Shown: positions 10,982 through 20,605 of the stretch, in pieces | Numbering within the stretch: position 1 is the first letter of the stretch | Layout of the letters: the number at the start of each line of letters is the position of its first letter | DNA from: Pelomyxa schiedti | Lineage: Eukaryota; Evosea; Pelobiontida; Pelomyxidae | Direction of reading: 5' to 3' | DNA length: 28,668 nt | Assembly: GCA_020536535.1 (NCBI GenBank) | Contig: JAHLWZ010001018.1 | Coordinates: 1-28,668 of the forward strand | The notes under the pieces: generated by a model | The model's input: only the letters and a program-made list of their open reading frames with translations | Told to the model about the DNA's origin: nothing | Database searches by the model: none | Made by a program: the position numbers and the translations under genes

Positions 10982-12624
10982 ATGGACGACGACGGGGAAG
11001 GAGGGCACGTGCACCAGGGGGCGGACGGGTCGTACAAGTGGCTTGGGGCGTACCAATGGGCGGACTTGTCGTCGGCCATAGCCGCGGCGGCGGCGGGGGG
11101 CGAGATGGACTCGGCTACGCTGGCGGCACGCGAGCGCGACGACATGAGGCGACGTCACACTGCCAGGGGGTGTGCGTGCGCTCCTTTTGTTGGTGTTGTT
11201 GCTGCTGTTGTGTTATGGGTTGTTGTTTGTTTCCGGTGGGTTGGTGTGTCAAATATCTCAATATTTAATCCGGTTTTTCTTTTTTTTTTTTTTTTTTTTT
11301 TGGGTTGTAGGATGTTCAAGAGTGCTGTGCAGAGGGGAATGCACAGGCACGTGTTTTTGGTTATTGACTTCTCAAAGTCGATGAACGAGATAGATATGAA
11401 ACCGTCAAGGATAACCGTTGCTGTGAATGGTAAAGTGCCAGCTCTGGCTGTTATGTACTCATTGTTTTTTTTATTTGCGAAGCTTGCATTGCTTTTATCA
11501 AAGAATTCTTTGCACAGAACCCCATCTCCCAGATTGGTGTTATTATAACACGGAATGGCATCTCTGAGAAGCTCACCGACCTCAGTGGTAACCTTTACAC
11601 TGTTTTCCCCCGTCATTCATACTCCAAGGTAACCCATCAAGACACATTGATCAAATAGAGCAACTCCTGGCAAAATCTGCTGTATGTGCAACTGGCGAAC
11701 CGTCACTGCAAAATGCACTCCTGAGTGCAAGTGCATCACTCAAGTATGGCATTGTCACCCTTCACTGGTCCAACCCCCAGAAAGATATGTTCCCCATTAT
11801 GGGTGCCGTGAAATTATATCCGTGATGGCCAGCCTTACTACAACTGACCCGGGAAATATTTTAGACACTGTTGCCCTGGTTGTTTGTCTTCATCCTGGTC
11901 TCACCAGCAATCTCTGGCCAATTGCTAATCTTCCCAATTTCACAGCTGAAGAAGCATAGTGTCCGATGCTCTGTAATTTCTTTAACAGCTGAAGTATTCA
12001 TTTACAAACATTTGGCTGAACAAACTGGAGGAACTTGTGCAGTGGCCCTTAATGATCAACATGTGCAACAACTATTGTTGGAACATGTTCACCCACCTCC
12101 TGTACTTCCTTCAATTGTTGCACAAATAGTGAAGATGGGGTTTCCAACACAAATACTAGAAACGACAGCAACTTTCTGTGCATGGTTGCAACACTTCCCT
12201 CTCTTCTCCTTCATAATCAATGTTCAGCCACAAAAAGTTAAATACACGTGGTTACCTGTGTCCGCAGTGCGGAAGTAAAGCATGTGAACTGCCAATAGAA
12301 TGCGCTGTTTGTGGTTTAATGCTCTTGTCATCACCCCATCTTGCCCGGACTTACCATCACATGTTCCCGATTGTTACATTCAAAGAACAGAGGTAAATGC
12401 CTTTTCTACTGCTCGCACTCACTTCTCATCGCAGACCCAAACCAGGTGGAACATGCCATGCTTGCATGGCTCCACTATCGAAGTTTATGTATTCATGCCC
12501 CAATTGCCTACAGAACTTCTGCATTGACTGTGATGCCTATATACACGACTCTCTGCACAACTGTCCTGGATGTGAAATGTCTCCCTCTACAAAATCCACG
12601 ACGCCCACGGCGTCATCCTTGTAA
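10982..12624 (+). CDS. GTF2H2: TFIIH core subunit p44 / Ssl1
   Basis: Eight exons: 10982-11169, 11311-11429, 11483-11587, 11629-11743, 11785-11869, 11946-12184, 12228-12392 and 12435-12624. They give 401 residues, close to the usual length of about 395. A vWA domain begins near residue 76 ([11 protein letters not shown]) and includes the conserved [10 protein letters not shown] and SLTAEV segments. A zinc-binding block CPQCGSK starts at Cys295, followed by [14 protein letters not shown]. The C-terminal C4-type ring ([24 protein letters not shown]) spans about 346-390. p44 activates the XPD helicase and serves both RNA polymerase II initiation and nucleotide excision repair. All key cysteines are present. 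Intron 5 leaves a linker three or four residues shorter than in animals, so its acceptor may be slightly off. Confidence 0.95.
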
Positions 12625-12667
12625 AAGCAATACAGTTTTTTTTGGTAAACCTTTTTTTTGTTACAAA

Positions 12668-14645
12668 TTAAGATGTTTCAGACAATAATTTTGTGATGAC
12701 GGTGTGGAAGTGTGTTTTGTGTGAAAGGGGGCTGTAATCACCAGAGGGTACTTGGGAAAGGATGCCCTCCACTTGTTCAAGGAGTTCTAGAGGAGTGGAG
12801 ACTTCTGCTGTGGAGTGGGCGGGTGGAGGAACAATATTTTCATATGCCGCAATTTCCTGAAATAAATTGGTGAGCAATAATTTGGGAAATGCTCACCTAC
12901 CTGCATGAGAAGAATCTGGTTACCGTTGGGGATCGCCACGAAATAGTGTAGAGTTGAGGAAAAGGACCGCACAATGCAATAAGGGTTTCGCGGTGTCTGA
13001 TTTGTTACCATCAATAAGGCAGTATCCTGCGATGTCGCTGAGCCAATGTCATGCAGAAAGTTGAAAAAGCGATAAGAAGCAACCTCTGACTCCATAAGTG
13101 AGCACAGGGAAATAAACTTGAATATCTCTGGTGTGTCGCCTGTATCCATGGCCACAAGGCATAGCGGTAAACCAAATAATAAACCCTTGGGTTACCGTTA
13201 GAGATAATACATCAAATATTCTAAATGGGTACCTGGTCAATGGAACCAACGGGGATTTTTTGAAGAACTACCAACTCCCAGGGCAGGCTAGAAACAGGTG
13301 TCATGTGAGAAGTGTCACATGGTATCACAGTTGCACCAATCCTTTTGTATGAATAGATCACCCCACAGAGAGAGAAGAGAATGGGAGAAGAAATAGGAAG
13401 GCTGTTCAGGGGAGGAATGCAGGGTATGTTACCTGGGCAGCTCTGCCTAAGTCTTTGTGCTTCAGGGCTGTTCCCACAACTGAGCATCTTGGGGCGCCAG
13501 AATCTACAGGTTGACCATGGCATGAACACGTGGCAACTGTTGCAGAAGAAGGAGAAGGAAGAATGTACGTCCTGGACGTGCATTTGATGACGCTGTTGTT
13601 ACTGGAAATGTGTATGGGGCCAGGATCAATTGATGCAATTTTTCGGGGCTTAGCACCTGGGGTAGTGGTTGTTCTTGGCACAGTTGATGCAGAAGGAGTT
13701 TTGTTTGACCACAATTGATCCAGAGTGGTAGTGGGATTTTCTGGGAATAATATAGAGCAAGTCGTTGACTCTCCAGCGATCCAAGAACGAATAGCCCTTT
13801 GAAATGAAAAAAATCCTATCGTTTTGAGCAGGCGTCACTTGGTACAATGTACCGTTTTCCACACGTAATAAACGGCACAGAGACCAGGAAGAAAAAAGTA
13901 GACTCAATTCTCCAAGTGTTGTATTTACACCCGTGCTTTTTGGGAAAGTAACATAGTAGAACTCTAGGACAGCGTTCATATAATTGAGTTGCTAAGAGAA
14001 GTTAATAGTCCCCTCATGAACTAGTCTGGGTACTTGGAGAATTTGCGTGAGTTCAGGACTCACAGGAAGACATTTTGGAGAGAACATTCTCACAATGATA
14101 TCAACATGAGCTCCTGGAGGTTGTATCGCCCGATATTCTTCCACTCGCTCAGCTACCAGCTTTAGTACTGGGATGGCTGCACCAATTGTAAATTGTTTCG
14201 AAGATACAGTAAGGTTCAACAAGTGTCTGATCCTCCCCTGCAAGGGTTGGAACACAATCTCAAATTGCTGAGGCACTGGTGAATAGACCTTGGCTCAAAT
14301 GAGTGGACCCAAAGTTCTTTCACGCCTTACCTTAAATCAAACTTCTGCCCTTTTAAGATTACAAGCTGAGTAAAGTCAGAAGGGCACCAAACAAACAGTA
14401 TGGACCGGTTGTGGATCAAAAGTAACGCCAAAGATTGACAGGACCATCAGTGTATGGGTTTGCAAGGACACATAGTTCGCGTACTCCATCAGCACAGAGC
14501 CATAGTTCTTTGTTGGCTGTGATTAGTAACACTACAACTGGTAGCAGCAGACTACTTGTTTCATCTCCTCGTAGTCATCGATCAAATCACGGTCTAGCAC
14601 CCTCAGATCCAACAACAAAAACGCAAGGCATCTCCTCTTCTCCAT
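12668..14645 (-). CDS. Unrecognised ~480-residue conserved-looking protein
   Basis: About nine minus-strand exons: 14645-14556, 14516-14388, 14288-14034, 13991-13839, 13796-13657, 13601-13433, one short exon ending at 13233, 13185-12901 and 12856-12668. All junctions keep phase except the one before 13233. There, the acceptor at 13275 gives a phase-0 42-nt exon, while the more natural acceptor at 13342 (GATVIPCDTSHM) is off by one. With the first choice the protein is 483 residues. It is globular: helices in the N-terminal part, strands such as FQPLQGRIRHLLNL and FLDRWRVNDLLYIIP, then a Cys-containing stretch (FCINC, CSCHG). The C-terminus has a hydrophobic strand GLLFGLPLCLVAMD and a final helix. 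I do not recognise the family. The gene starts 84 bp after the stop of the upstream tandem gene and ends 43 bp from p44. Confidence 0.6.
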
Positions 14646-14729
14646 TTTTTTCCCGTTTGTGCTTGACTTTGACACCTTGACATGATGAAGGTGGGGGTGC
14701 AGGGCAATGGTGCCAAAAATTCTTGGTTG

Positions 14730-17078
14730 TTAATTGGCGGTGTTGGCCGGGGCAACCGGCGCCCAATTTCCCTTGAAAAGCGGTGGCATCCAGATGGCTC
14801 CTTCCAGTAACGCGAAAATGATCAGCCCAAGGCAGAGAATCACAGTTACCCAGAGACTGAACCCAAGCGACAGAATGAGAGTCATGCCAACATTCGATAG
14901 TTGTTGGAAGAACCAGCATACGGATAGAACGAATGCTGTAAGAATGATAAGGTTTGGAAGTAGGGATGAATGGGTGGGGTGGTCACACCTAAGAATTCTT
15001 CTGTTGCGGCAGTATTTAAAACATAGAAGTCATATGACTGTAGGTAATAGGGTATTACTTGTGCGCCAGTTATGACACACATTTGGATTACAACCTGAGT
15101 TGAGAGAATTAAAACGGGGAATGTGGTGAGGGGAGGGAGGAACTGTATCAATGTGAAGGAGAAGCAATCCAATTAGAACGGAATTGACTATAGCAAGAAA
15201 AGGAAATAGGAATTTGAAATAGCGATATGGGGGACAATCAACAATAAAGATGCGATAGCTGTTAATGAGAGTGAGCCCTCAAAAAAAGAGAAGTGAAATC
15301 ATACAGGTAGGCGGTGATAAGGTAGCACATGTTGATAATTAGACCTTGCAAAGAAAGCTGAGGAAGTAGTTGATTGCATTGGTTTTCAAGTGTAGGAGCC
15401 TCCTCAGAAGTTGTTCGAGCAACAGCCTGTGAGTCGTTGGAAAAGGAGGGAAAAATATTGAAGCAGACTTTACTTCAAAAATTGTGACAGGGTATGTGAC
15501 CTGAAGAAAGTGAAAAAAGAAACTAGACGACAAGGGAAAGGCACAAGAAGGTAAACGGCCCAAGTGATGATGCCATGAATCAATATATGGGTGACGTGAG
15601 GTGTGTTCCATAAATACAGAAATCTTGTTTTGAGGCCTCGAAGAACATCAAATAGGCACGTCTAGTTGCAATTAGCTCCAAAAAGGCAATACATTGAAGG
15701 CACTTTCGCAGACTTGCATGACTGAGTTGCTGGCTTCGCTGCTGGATCACCTCCAGCCGTAATCTTCTCTATCTCTTGAATATCTCTGGAGTGGCTGAGT
15801 TCAATTGCTCTGATACTATTCACACCTGCTAGATATAGTCATGGAGAGGATCCACAAAGTCGTTGCAACAGCCGTGCCCCATCCACAAAGAACAAACAGA
15901 GACCCCTTAAATCCCAGTGGCAGCACTGAACAAATAAGCAAGGAATTCAGAAATTATGAACTACCGGTCACAACTCCAAGAGCGAATATATTTGTTGACA
16001 CACAGGTGATATCCCCAGTATTTCCACAACTGTTGGAGACAGTGTTCTCAGCATCCTTGTGGTATTTGTTAACACAATCTGGTATCAACTCACCCTCACT
16101 CTCACTACCAGCGAATGTGGGGTGTGACTATTAGAAATTGTGAGCCGTATTTTGAGCACTTTCCACACAGAGGTCATGATTTGAAAAATGAAAACTTGAC
16201 GTATCAGGAAGCACACCTAAAACTATGAGTGCTCTGTGTATTTAACAAAGTCACACGAACCCAAATTCCAACTTGAAAATAGAAAACTGAGGACAGTATT
16301 TCTCCAAGAAGTAATAATAAATTTGATAAGGAGCAAAACTTTAGTCACGTTAACTTAGAGGAAGAGAGAAAGATGGTGACCTGGAGCACTCTGTGCTGTT
16401 TGGTGGCTGTTGCATCAGAAAACCATCCACAAATGAGAGATACTCCAACAAGCAAAATATTTGTGGCAAGAAGCAAGTTCGAGTACATGTTAAGGAAAGC
16501 ACAATCACCACCAGAAGATGACCGTGCAATCAAGTAGTACACCATCTATTGCCCAATCAGAGGGGAAAAAAAAAAAAAGGAAAATCAGTCTATTTGGTGT
16601 TTTGGCTGGGGGTGTTCAGTTGTGCTTCCTCCTTCCTGAGTGCACTTTTTGTTCTGTGCATTGGCTTCACACAACTAGTACACACATATTTCTCAAAGTC
16701 ATAAGTTGCCAGTGACATTCCCCACAACAGCCCAATTTTGAGTCTCTCCATTTGCCTGAGTGGCAACTTTTGCAGCAGTTGCACAACGTGTTCTGCTCCC
16801 CTTTTGGCCTCTGGCCCGATTGGTCCACCCGCCAATCCCGAGACCCCAGCTTCAGCCGCGGACAAAGAGCCCACGCACGACGACGAAGGAGGCGGAGTCG
16901 AGCTCGGCTCCGCGACGATGGCCGGGGTGCGGACGTACCGCTCAGGCTCGGTCTCGGTCTCGCTGGATGGGACAGGCGTGGTGCTGGTGTCGATGTCGGG
17001 GTCGCCCATTGATGATGACGAGGACTTGTGTTTGTTCCTTGTAGTCCGCTTCCGAGCTCCCCCAGTGTCCTCGAGCAT
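14730..17078 (-). CDS. Multi-pass membrane protein with Cys-containing ectodomain
   Basis: Fourteen phase-consistent minus-strand exons: 17078-16686, 16545-16444, 16406-16381, 16338-16273, 16233-16167, 16127-15965, 15925-15826, 15763-15751, 15661-15596, 15500-15474, 15426-15345, 15277-15144, 15094-14989 and 14935-14730. They give 516 residues. The first 110 residues are Ser/Thr/Pro-rich. A region with at least seven cysteines follows (TECSSFAPYQ, LEKYCPQF, IPDCVNKYHKDA, NSCGNTGDITC). Then come hydrophobic segments: SLFVLCGWGTAVATTLWILS, FLFPFLAIVNSVLIGLLLL, and a final pair in FVLSVCWFF and LWVTVILCLGLIIFALLE. The layout suggests a receptor or channel-like protein, but no family is recognised. 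Microexons of 26 and 13 nt are needed; the 13-nt one is the weakest call. In-frame codons continue upstream to an ATG at 17252, so the start may be earlier. Confidence 0.6.
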
Positions 17079-17325
17079 GCTGCTCTGTTGAACCCACACA
17101 GCGTCTTTAGGGCAAGAGTTGCCAAAAAGGGAAAAAAAAAGGTGATCCTGCGTTCCCTTTTTCGTGTAGCTCCCGAATTCCGGCTGACGGATAATTCTGG
17201 GTGACATGGCCTTCATAATCCAAGGAGGGTTCATGCAGTATTCGTTTCGCATGGCAGAACAGCCTCCAACTTTGATGGGATGCACGAGATCCAGTGATTG
17301 AAAAAAAGGAAGAACAAACGGTTCG
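17079..17325. promoter_or_regulatory. Divergent intergenic region
   Basis: This 247-bp space lies between the minus-strand membrane-protein gene and the + strand kinase-like gene. It contains an in-frame ATG at 17252 for the minus gene, so part of it may be coding or 5' UTR. No recognisable core promoter element is visible. Confidence 0.3.
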
Positions 17326-18957
17326 ATGGCAGATGGTCGACCGGTGTCGGGATCTGGGGGCGCAACGCCTACAGCTACGACAACAGCAACGACTATGGGG
17401 GAAGATGTGGAGGGGATCTCGTTGACGCCGTCGGTCTGCTCTTTAATTGTCGCTAGGTTGCCGGCTCAGCGGCAAGTTTTGGGCCGCGTGTCGCAGGTTT
17501 GCCGTGCATTCAGGATCGCAGTTCTGGCAGATCCGCGCTTTTCGCTTCTCGGCCAGCTGTTTTGCATCAGTCCTGAACCTTTGTTCACCACGTGCGCACA
17601 GATTTTTTTCCCCCTTAGAGTGTTGCTTGCTGTGTGTTGTTGTCGTTCTCAGTGCTGATTACTGTGAAATTCGTGTACCTGTTGTGCTGACGTTTGTCAA
17701 GAATCAAGAATTTAAGTGGAACTTTGAGAACAGTGACTGTAGTTGCTACAGGAGAGGTTGCCATTATACGAAAAGTTCCACTTGCACTACCGCCCTCATC
17801 CACAGCCCCCTCTGCCAGGGATCAGGCTGTGGCGGCATATTCCTGGTTAAGAAGGTTTTTTCCTTCATATCTTTTTTTCCTCCAAGGCTGATAATAATAG
17901 AAATTAATTTTTCTAGTTACTTATCTGGACCAACACCTACTACCCCTCCTGACACACCCTATAAAAAACTGCTGGCTTTCCTGAACGATGATATTATCAA
18001 CGATATGGGAACTCTTCAGCTCATCAATTGCCCAAGTATCCCGCGCAGTTGCCTTTTCCCTTCAAGAGTTAATTTCCCAAAGATGTCATTAGCGGGTTCC
18101 GTTTTTATTTTCACTCAGAACTCGTAGAGCTCTGGATTGTAATGGAACTATTTGAGAGCAAAAATGTTTTGCACATATGTGGCAAACTGCCTCCTCCTCA
18201 AGTTGCTGCCGTTACGCGGGAAATTCTCAAAGTTCCTCACCCTTTTCCTCCTTTCTTCTCTTAACGGGGATCTGTAAAGGGATTAATTTATTTGGAGGAT
18301 ATAGGTTTTACAACAAACTTATGGCTTAAAGTCTCCCATATTCAAGCAAACATTTCCCGGGTACAACACACCTTCATTGACCATCCAATTTAATTTCTAT
18401 TTAGAAATGCATTAAAATCAGCCCTTCGAGAAATCTTATCCGCCTTGTTGATAGTTATATAAGTCCCAGTGACTCTAGTTCGGTGTCTGTCTCGTCCATA
18501 TGGCTTCCACCTGAACTCTCCGAGAGTTCATGTAGGGCTGCACCATCTGTAAGTCTCTCGTGAAAAAAAAAAAAAAACAAGATTACCCAACCATACATTC
18601 CCCTCCAATTAGGCTAACGTTTGGACTCTGGGCATGGTTGTTGTAGAACTATTACTTGGCACAAACGAGTTTATTGTTCTCATGAATGACCAGCTAGAAA
18701 ATCATCCAACTGAGATGTATTTCTATCTATCTTCTATCTTCAAAACAACACCATGGCTGACATTTTGTGTTTCACCTAGGGTGGCCTTTGCCTTGGAACT
18801 GGCTAACAAGTCCCATGATCCCGAACTCGCCCTGTTTGTCACCGAGTGCCTAGTACCAGTCGAACGACGACCCACATTGAGGCACCTCCAACACCACAGA
18901 TTCATAACCAAATCACCAGATATTGACTGGGCTCTGCTTGGGGGCTCCTCGTCCTGA
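17326..18957 (+). CDS. F-box-like protein fused to STE20-like pseudokinase
   Basis: Eight exons: 17326-17569, 17619-17674, 17709-17845, 17917-18047, 18119-18231, 18280-18360, 18405-18548 and 18613-18957. They give 416 residues. Residues about 30-80 look like an F-box (LTPSVCSLIVARLP, VSQVCRAFRIAVLADPRF). The rest follows the protein kinase order: YCEIRNLSGTLRTVTV (glycine loop), GEVAIIRKVPL (VAIK strand), LWIVMELFES (hinge), LWLKVSHIQANIS (catalytic loop), IRLVDSYIS (DFG region), IWLPPELSES (APE), ANVWTLGMVVVELLLG (subdomain IX) and RRPTLRHLQHHRFI (subdomain XI). The loop glycines are reduced, the VAIK Lys is Arg, HRD becomes KVS and DFG becomes DSY. Catalysis is therefore unlikely. The 34-nt intron at 17675 and the junction 18048-18118 are uncertain: the intron contains GFRFYFHSE, which resembles kinase strand 4. 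Confidence 0.72.
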
Positions 18958-19140
18958 ACAAAAACATTTTGTAAATCTTTCTAAGTTTCTGCGTTCTATT
19001 GTTCTAAGAGCCATCAAAAACCGAAAGGGGGAAAAAAGGACGCGGATGAGCTGGTCGAGTGCTAATGGTCCCAAGGGCGAAGTCGTCTTTTTTTTATGTT
19101 GGTACACAATTGAGACTAAAGATTGACTGGGATTGAGACT

Positions 19141-20265
19141 ATGCAACAAGGTGCCGAGAGTGCTGACGAGGAAGTATGCGCGCCGTCGCCTGGGGACGTG
19201 CCTCAAGAGCCAAGTCGAGTGCGTTCCGAGTATCGCAATAGTGGGACTGGTGGGGCAAGTGGCGACGCTTCGTCGGGGGACCCTACGGCCTCGTCTTCAG
19301 AATTTTCTTATTTGGGCTCTTCTGCGTCGCCGTCTTCCGCTTATGGGTCGTGCTCATCCACTTTTGGGCGCGTGAGGTCTGCTCCTGTGTGCAAGTTTTT
19401 CCTGGATGGAGTGTGCAATAAGGGCTTCAATTGCAATTTCTCTCATGATATTGATGCCGGTTCGTGGAGTCCTCGCAAGGGAATTCCATTTGGATTGATG
19501 ATGTCGAAGCAACCTGTGAATTCGGTTGCTTCTTCTTCGGCACCACTGGATGGATATATGATTATGCCAAGATACCCTGTAATTGCATCTCCTTGTGAGG
19601 ATGACGGGTGTTGTGCCTCAGGAGTATTTTCTTGTATGTCTGATTATATGTAATATGTTACTAAAGTAGCGGCAGTCATTCGTTTTAATGAGTTGTATAT
19701 GATTTAAGTGATTGCTTGTCCACTTTTAAGTTCATTAATTATTCTTTAAGGTCCAATGTACAACCAGTATGGTTACCAGTACTTTCGGGGTGCTGAACCT
19801 GGATTTGGTATGATAAATGGTGTACCTCTTCTGTCTACTCCTACTGCTTTCTTTGCTCCTGTTTCTGCACACATGTCCATGCGGGGTCCCTTGCATCAAC
19901 CAGTAGTTGTCCCTCAAAATGCATGGTTACCCAAGTCTGCTAAGTATCGCACAAAGCCCTGTACATTTTTCTTTAGCAACGGGTTTTGCCACAAAGGGTA
20001 CCTACTCCCGTGTTCTTCCCAAGCCACTGACCCACTACAGAGATAATTGCAACTTTTCACATGACCAATCCATGTCGGGGACCCCACCAACACCTTCTGA
20101 AGAGTCAACAAACAAGAATGCTTTCTACAGGTTAGTTACTGACAATCATCACTCTATCTAATTTCGTTACTGTATAGAACCAAGCCTTGCAAGTTTTTCT
20201 ACGAGGAAGGAAAGTGCCGCAAAGGGGACAATTGCAACTTCTCACACACTTCTGAAGAGTCCTAG
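19141..20265 (+). CDS. Three-finger CCCH (TTP-like) RNA-binding protein
   Basis: Four exons: 19141-19633, 19751-19997, 20041-20130 and 20178-20265. They give 305 residues. Three CCCH zinc fingers end in the same CNFSH: finger 1 near residue 84 (CKFFLDGVCNKGFNCNFSH, C-x7-C-x5-C-x3-H), finger 2 near 235 (C-x8-C-x5-C-x3-H, preceded by RTKPC) and finger 3 near 281 (also RTKPC, C-x8-C-x5-C-x3-H). The RTKPC lead-in and spacing are those of tristetraprolin-type proteins, which bind AU-rich mRNA elements and promote decay. The linkers are rich in Ser, Gly, Pro, Met and Tyr. Finger 2 is split by a 43-nt intron just before DNC. The start is the first ATG in frame, since the upstream in-frame codons include only TTG. 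Confidence 0.88.
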
Positions 20266-20605
20266 GACCTCCGCTGCAAGAATAGTTCTATGATTCGCAT
20301 AAGTGTCTGAATGACTGAAAAGATCATTTATTTTTCGATTCTTTCGTGTTGCTGTTTCCCGTGCCGTGATTTTTTCCCATAAAGCGAATAATCGGGAACG
20401 ACACTTCTGTGAGTGGAAGATCCCTACTTCGTGACAGGTACCAGAAAAGCCACGCGATCTGCCCTGTGCAGAGAAAAAAATCCTAAAAACCCACCAGCAC
20501 AAAGAGGTTCGTGTGCACACAAGAGGCAAACCGACGGCTGCCAATAAATAAACCAAACTGACGCACAAAGGATCGCCACAACGAGAGACTGGGAATTTGA
20601 AAGGA
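20266..20605. other. Intergenic region, 340 bp
   Basis: The region lies between the CCCH gene and the pentapeptide gene, both on the + strand. It includes AATAAATAAA near 20546 and short A-runs. No splice-consistent coding chain was found on either strand. The long minus-strand frame crossing it is antisense to the next gene. Confidence 0.5.

Noticed and set aside
9993-11081. Long + strand frame with Val/Leu runs
   Set aside because: It mirrors the Asn/Thr-rich N-terminus and F-box of the minus-strand gene, where recognisable F-box residues lie.
11280-11301. T21 run as a possible terminator
   Set aside because: It is the pyrimidine tract of a spliceosomal intron in a Pol II gene, directly before an AG acceptor.
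13650-13860. Alternative frame in the minus-strand gene reading a Thr/Pro-rich linker
   Set aside because: It is open but has low-complexity content, and needs a donor of the wrong phase; the chosen frame joins neighbouring exons in phase.
14416-14447. Apparent end of the membrane gene at LWRYF followed by an overlapping start
   Set aside because: The real stop of the membrane gene is at 14730; the 14388-14516 segment is an internal exon of the next gene in another frame.
16738-17091. + strand frames opposite the Ser/Pro-rich N-terminus of the membrane protein
   Set aside because: No splice-consistent continuation was found; the minus strand continues in phase through 14 exons.
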